A stretch of 64,000 bases of DNA, taken from assembly GCF_038069655.2 (NCBI RefSeq), contig NZ_CP150951.2:124001-188000 (forward strand), given 5' to 3'. The position numbers and the translations under genes were made by a program. Shown piece by piece: positions 62,042 to 64,000 of this stretch (the first letter of the stretch is position 1; each line of letters begins with the position of its first letter). The notes beneath the pieces were generated by a model. That model searched no databases and had not been told where the DNA came from. It saw only the letters and a program-made list of their open reading frames with translations. This DNA comes from Yoonia sp. BS5-3. GTDB taxonomy: Bacteria > Pseudomonadota > Alphaproteobacteria > Rhodobacterales > Rhodobacteraceae.

Positions 62042-63601
62042 TTAAAAGTCGGTTGGTGCACCGCCGGCCGCCTTACGCCGCGCTACAAAATCAGCCAGCC
62101 CCGCGCGCGCGTCTTCATCCATAGGCGGCGTTTCGAAGCTGGACAGGATATCCTTGTAAACCCGGTGCGCCCGTTCAGCAGTCCAGGTTCCCCCGGATGC
62201 CTCCCATGCTTCAAAATTTCGCCAGTCGGAAAGGAAAGGTTGATAAAACGCGGTCTGATAACGTTCTTGCGTATGGGCCGTGCCGAAATAATGGCCATTT
62301 GGTCCAACCTCTTTGATCGCATCCACCGCTATGTCACCAGGCGTTGTCGCTGTGATCGCGGGTTCCATATAGCGCTGGATCATCTGGATCACCTCGCAAT
62401 CCATGACAAATTTCTCAGGCGAAGCGATCAGCCCTCCTTCAAGCCAGCCAGCCGCATGATAGACGATATTGGTGCCCGATTGCACCGCCGACCAAAGCGC
62501 ATTTGATGTCTCCCACATGGCCTGCCCATCGGGAACATTCGCCGCGCATGACCCAGATGCGCGCAGAGGGATGCCGTAAAACCGTGCCATTTGCCCGGTC
62601 ATTTGCGTCGCCCGCATATATTCGGGCGTTCCAAAGGCAGGCGCACCGGATTTCATATCGACATTGCTAGTGAATGTCCCAATCACGCATGGCGTTCCGG
62701 GCCGCACATATTGAAAAAGCGCGATGGCGCTGAGGGCCTCGGCGATTGATAATGTCACCGCCCCGGCCATTGTGACCGGCGCCATGGCCCCGGCCAATGT
62801 AAATGGCGTGACGATAATCGCCTGCCCCCGCCGGGCGCAGCGCAGACAACCATCGATCATCAGGTCATCATGTTTCAGCGGCGAAGTAGAGTTTATATTG
62901 GTATACATATGCGGCTTGGCTGCGAAGTCTTCTTCGCTGAGCCCGCCTGCGATCTTGACCATCTCAATCACATCCTCGACCCGCTCTTTTCCCAAAGAAT
63001 AGGCGTGTACGACTTTGTCGGTCAGCGTCAGCTTGTCATAGGTGATATCCAGATGCCGAACCGAGGCGTGCAGATCAACCGCCTCAACCGGGTAGCCGCC
63101 AGCAAAGTGGATACAGTTGAAATACTGCGTAAGCTTGAGCAGATTGGCGCATTGCGCCCGTGTGCCCGATACTTTCTTGCCGATCTCAAGATCGAAATAA
63201 TTGGGCGGTGATGACACATTACCAAACAGGATATGCCCCCCGCCGAGCGTGATTTTGCGGCTCGGGTTGCGCGGCGTGATATCAAATTGAGCGGGCGCAT
63301 GCCCCAACATTTCTGTCACCCAATCGCGCCCCATGCGCACATTGGTACCATCCACCTTGCACCCCGCCTCGCGAAACAACGCCAAGGCCTCATCATGCAG
63401 AAATTCGATCCCGATTTCCTCAAGCACCCGCATTGCCCCATCATGGATCGCCGCAACACCGGCGTCATCCAGCGGCTCTGTCGGCCGGTCGGTGTTGATG
63501 GGGATGCGCCATGGCATCTGATCGATACCTGCCGCTGCCCGCCGGTGCGCATTTCCAGCACGTCCGCCACCGCGGCGGCGCGATTTGCCTGGCTGTTTCA
63601 T
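62042..63601 (-). CDS. MttB-family (trimethylamine methyltransferase-like) protein, non-pyrrolysine
   Basis: 519 residues. A basic N-terminal extension (KQPGKSRRRGGGRAGNAHRRAA) precedes the MttB barrel: VLEEIGIEFLHDEALALFREAGC, ILFGNVSSPPNYFDLEIG, INSTSPLKHDDLM and GTFTSNVDMKSGAPAFGTPEY. There is no in-frame amber codon, so this is a non-Pyl member, related to glycine-betaine:corrinoid methyltransferases. It should pass a methyl group from a quaternary amine to a corrinoid protein, which is not encoded nearby. The GAGG in TGAGGTTTCGTC fits the ATG at 63601. Confidence 0.9.
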   Translation of the reverse strand: MKQPGKSRRRGGGRAGNAHRRAAAGIDQMPWRIPINTDRPTEPLDDAGVAAIHDGAMRVLEEIGIEFLHDEALALFREAGCKVDGTNVRMGRDWVTEMLGHAPAQFDITPRNPSRKITLGGGHILFGNVSSPPNYFDLEIGKKVSGTRAQCANLLKLTQYFNCIHFAGGYPVEAVDLHASVRHLDITYDKLTLTDKVVHAYSLGKERVEDVIEMVKIAGGLSEEDFAAKPHMYTNINSTSPLKHDDLMIDGCLRCARRGQAIIVTPFTLAGAMAPVTMAGAVTLSIAEALSAIALFQYVRPGTPCVIGTFTSNVDMKSGAPAFGTPEYMRATQMTGQMARFYGIPLRASGSCAANVPDGQAMWETSNALWSAVQSGTNIVYHAAGWLEGGLIASPEKFVMDCEVIQMIQRYMEPAITATTPGDIAVDAIKEVGPNGHYFGTAHTQERYQTAFYQPFLSDWRNFEAWEASGGTWTAERAHRVYKDILSSFETPPMDEDARAGLADFVARRKAAGGAPTDF

Positions 63602-63749
63602 GACGAAACCTCACATTGCCTGAACCAAGGATGCCTTGGGTTCAGTGCTGGCTCCGCATGATTTGCGACAGAACATGTCGGAAATGGACCGTCAAAGGCC
63701 TGCCGCCCCCCGCGCACCCTGACCTGTCGCGGCCTTAGATTGCGCCCAT

Positions 63750-64000
63750 TTACAAGGCCTCAGCGTCCATCCAGCCGGGCAAATCGCCGATATTTTGAAG
63801 CACCACATCTGCAAAGGGGGCAAGTTCAGCCGCTGGCGCGGGGCCCGTCAGCACCCCCACCGCCCGCATCCCTGCATCTTTCCCAGCGGTCAAATCATGG
63901 GTGCTGTCGCCCACCATCACGCAGTCTGGCGCCACAAGCCCCGTCTGCTGGCAAAAGGCGCGCAGCTGCCCGGTCTCGGGCTTGCCGCCATATCCGCTGT
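63750..64000 (-). CDS. HAD-family phosphatase, C-terminal part (runs off the window)
   Basis: The visible 83 residues carry GYGGKPETGQLRAFCQQTGL (motif III Lys region) and CVMVGDSTHDLTAGKDAGM, the GDSxxD motif IV of haloacid-dehalogenase-like hydrolases, ending LPGWMDAEAL. The N-terminal DxD motif is beyond 64000. A phosphoglycolate-phosphatase-like role is plausible, the substrate unknown. Confidence 0.88.
   Translation of the reverse strand, partial: SGYGGKPETGQLRAFCQQTGLVAPDCVMVGDSTHDLTAGKDAGMRAVGVLTGPAPAAELAPFADVVLQNIGDLPGWMDAEAL

Overview
The window looks like the chromosome of a marine Rhodobacteraceae (Alphaproteobacteria, Loktanella/Yoonia/Octadecabacter-like). This rests on moderately high GC, frequent GTG/TTG starts, many ATGA start/stop overlaps, a short DUF1127 protein, an alphaproteobacterial-type RNase P RNA and the family resemblance of most genes. 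The genus is inference; no search could be run.

Layout. 1-9 kb: transporters (two DMT/EamA, an SLC13 permease with RCK domains, LysE), a YmdB-type phosphoesterase, YebC, and small lower-GC inserts (VOC protein, two frameshifted genes). 9-15 kb: folate salvage (5-formyl-THF cyclo-ligase), Mg2+ channel MgtE, two purine deaminases (guanine deaminase and an 8-oxoguanine deaminase-like enzyme), a HisN-type phosphatase and an XRE regulator. 15-18.7 kb: quinone oxidoreductase, LysR, DUF1127 and Bax-inhibitor-1 genes, closed by a strong terminator.

18.77-29.47 kb is the most unusual region. A tightly coupled eight-gene operon behind a perfect 17-bp palindrome encodes cytochrome P450, class I HMG-CoA reductase, UbiA prenyltransferase, a rifampicin-phosphotransferase-like PEP-synthase relative, a BtaA-like DUF3419 enzyme, a dolichol/phytol-kinase-like membrane protein, a GNAT protein and an AMP-forming acyl ligase. 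No other mevalonate gene is present. I infer an undescribed isoprenoid/polar lipid pathway.

29.5-42.6 kb is a nearly complete myo-inositol system: ABC importer, LacI-family regulator, IolE-like, three Gfo/Idh/MocA dehydrogenases, IolD, IolC, IolB, an IolJ-like aldolase and IolG. Two exact copies of one palindromic operator mark the two divergent promoter regions.

42.6-50.3 kb: MAPEG protein, rpmG, PAS protein, a small protein made of six 17-residue repeats followed by a terminator-like hairpin and an unknown DUF6065-like gene, then rnpB, a cell-wall amidase, an excalibur lipoprotein, gatA/gatC, ceramidase and tadA. 50.4-64 kb: haem-binding diguanylate cyclase, RbsD/FucU, pseudouridine synthase, a TerC / XpaC / TelA / DUF2927 / SPFH-GYF / zinc-ribbon stress cluster, fructokinase and dtd, a CAP protein, an MttB-family methyltransferase and a partial HAD phosphatase. 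Three genes carry apparent single-base frameshifts (near 3295, 8281 and 58727), which may be sequence errors or real lesions.
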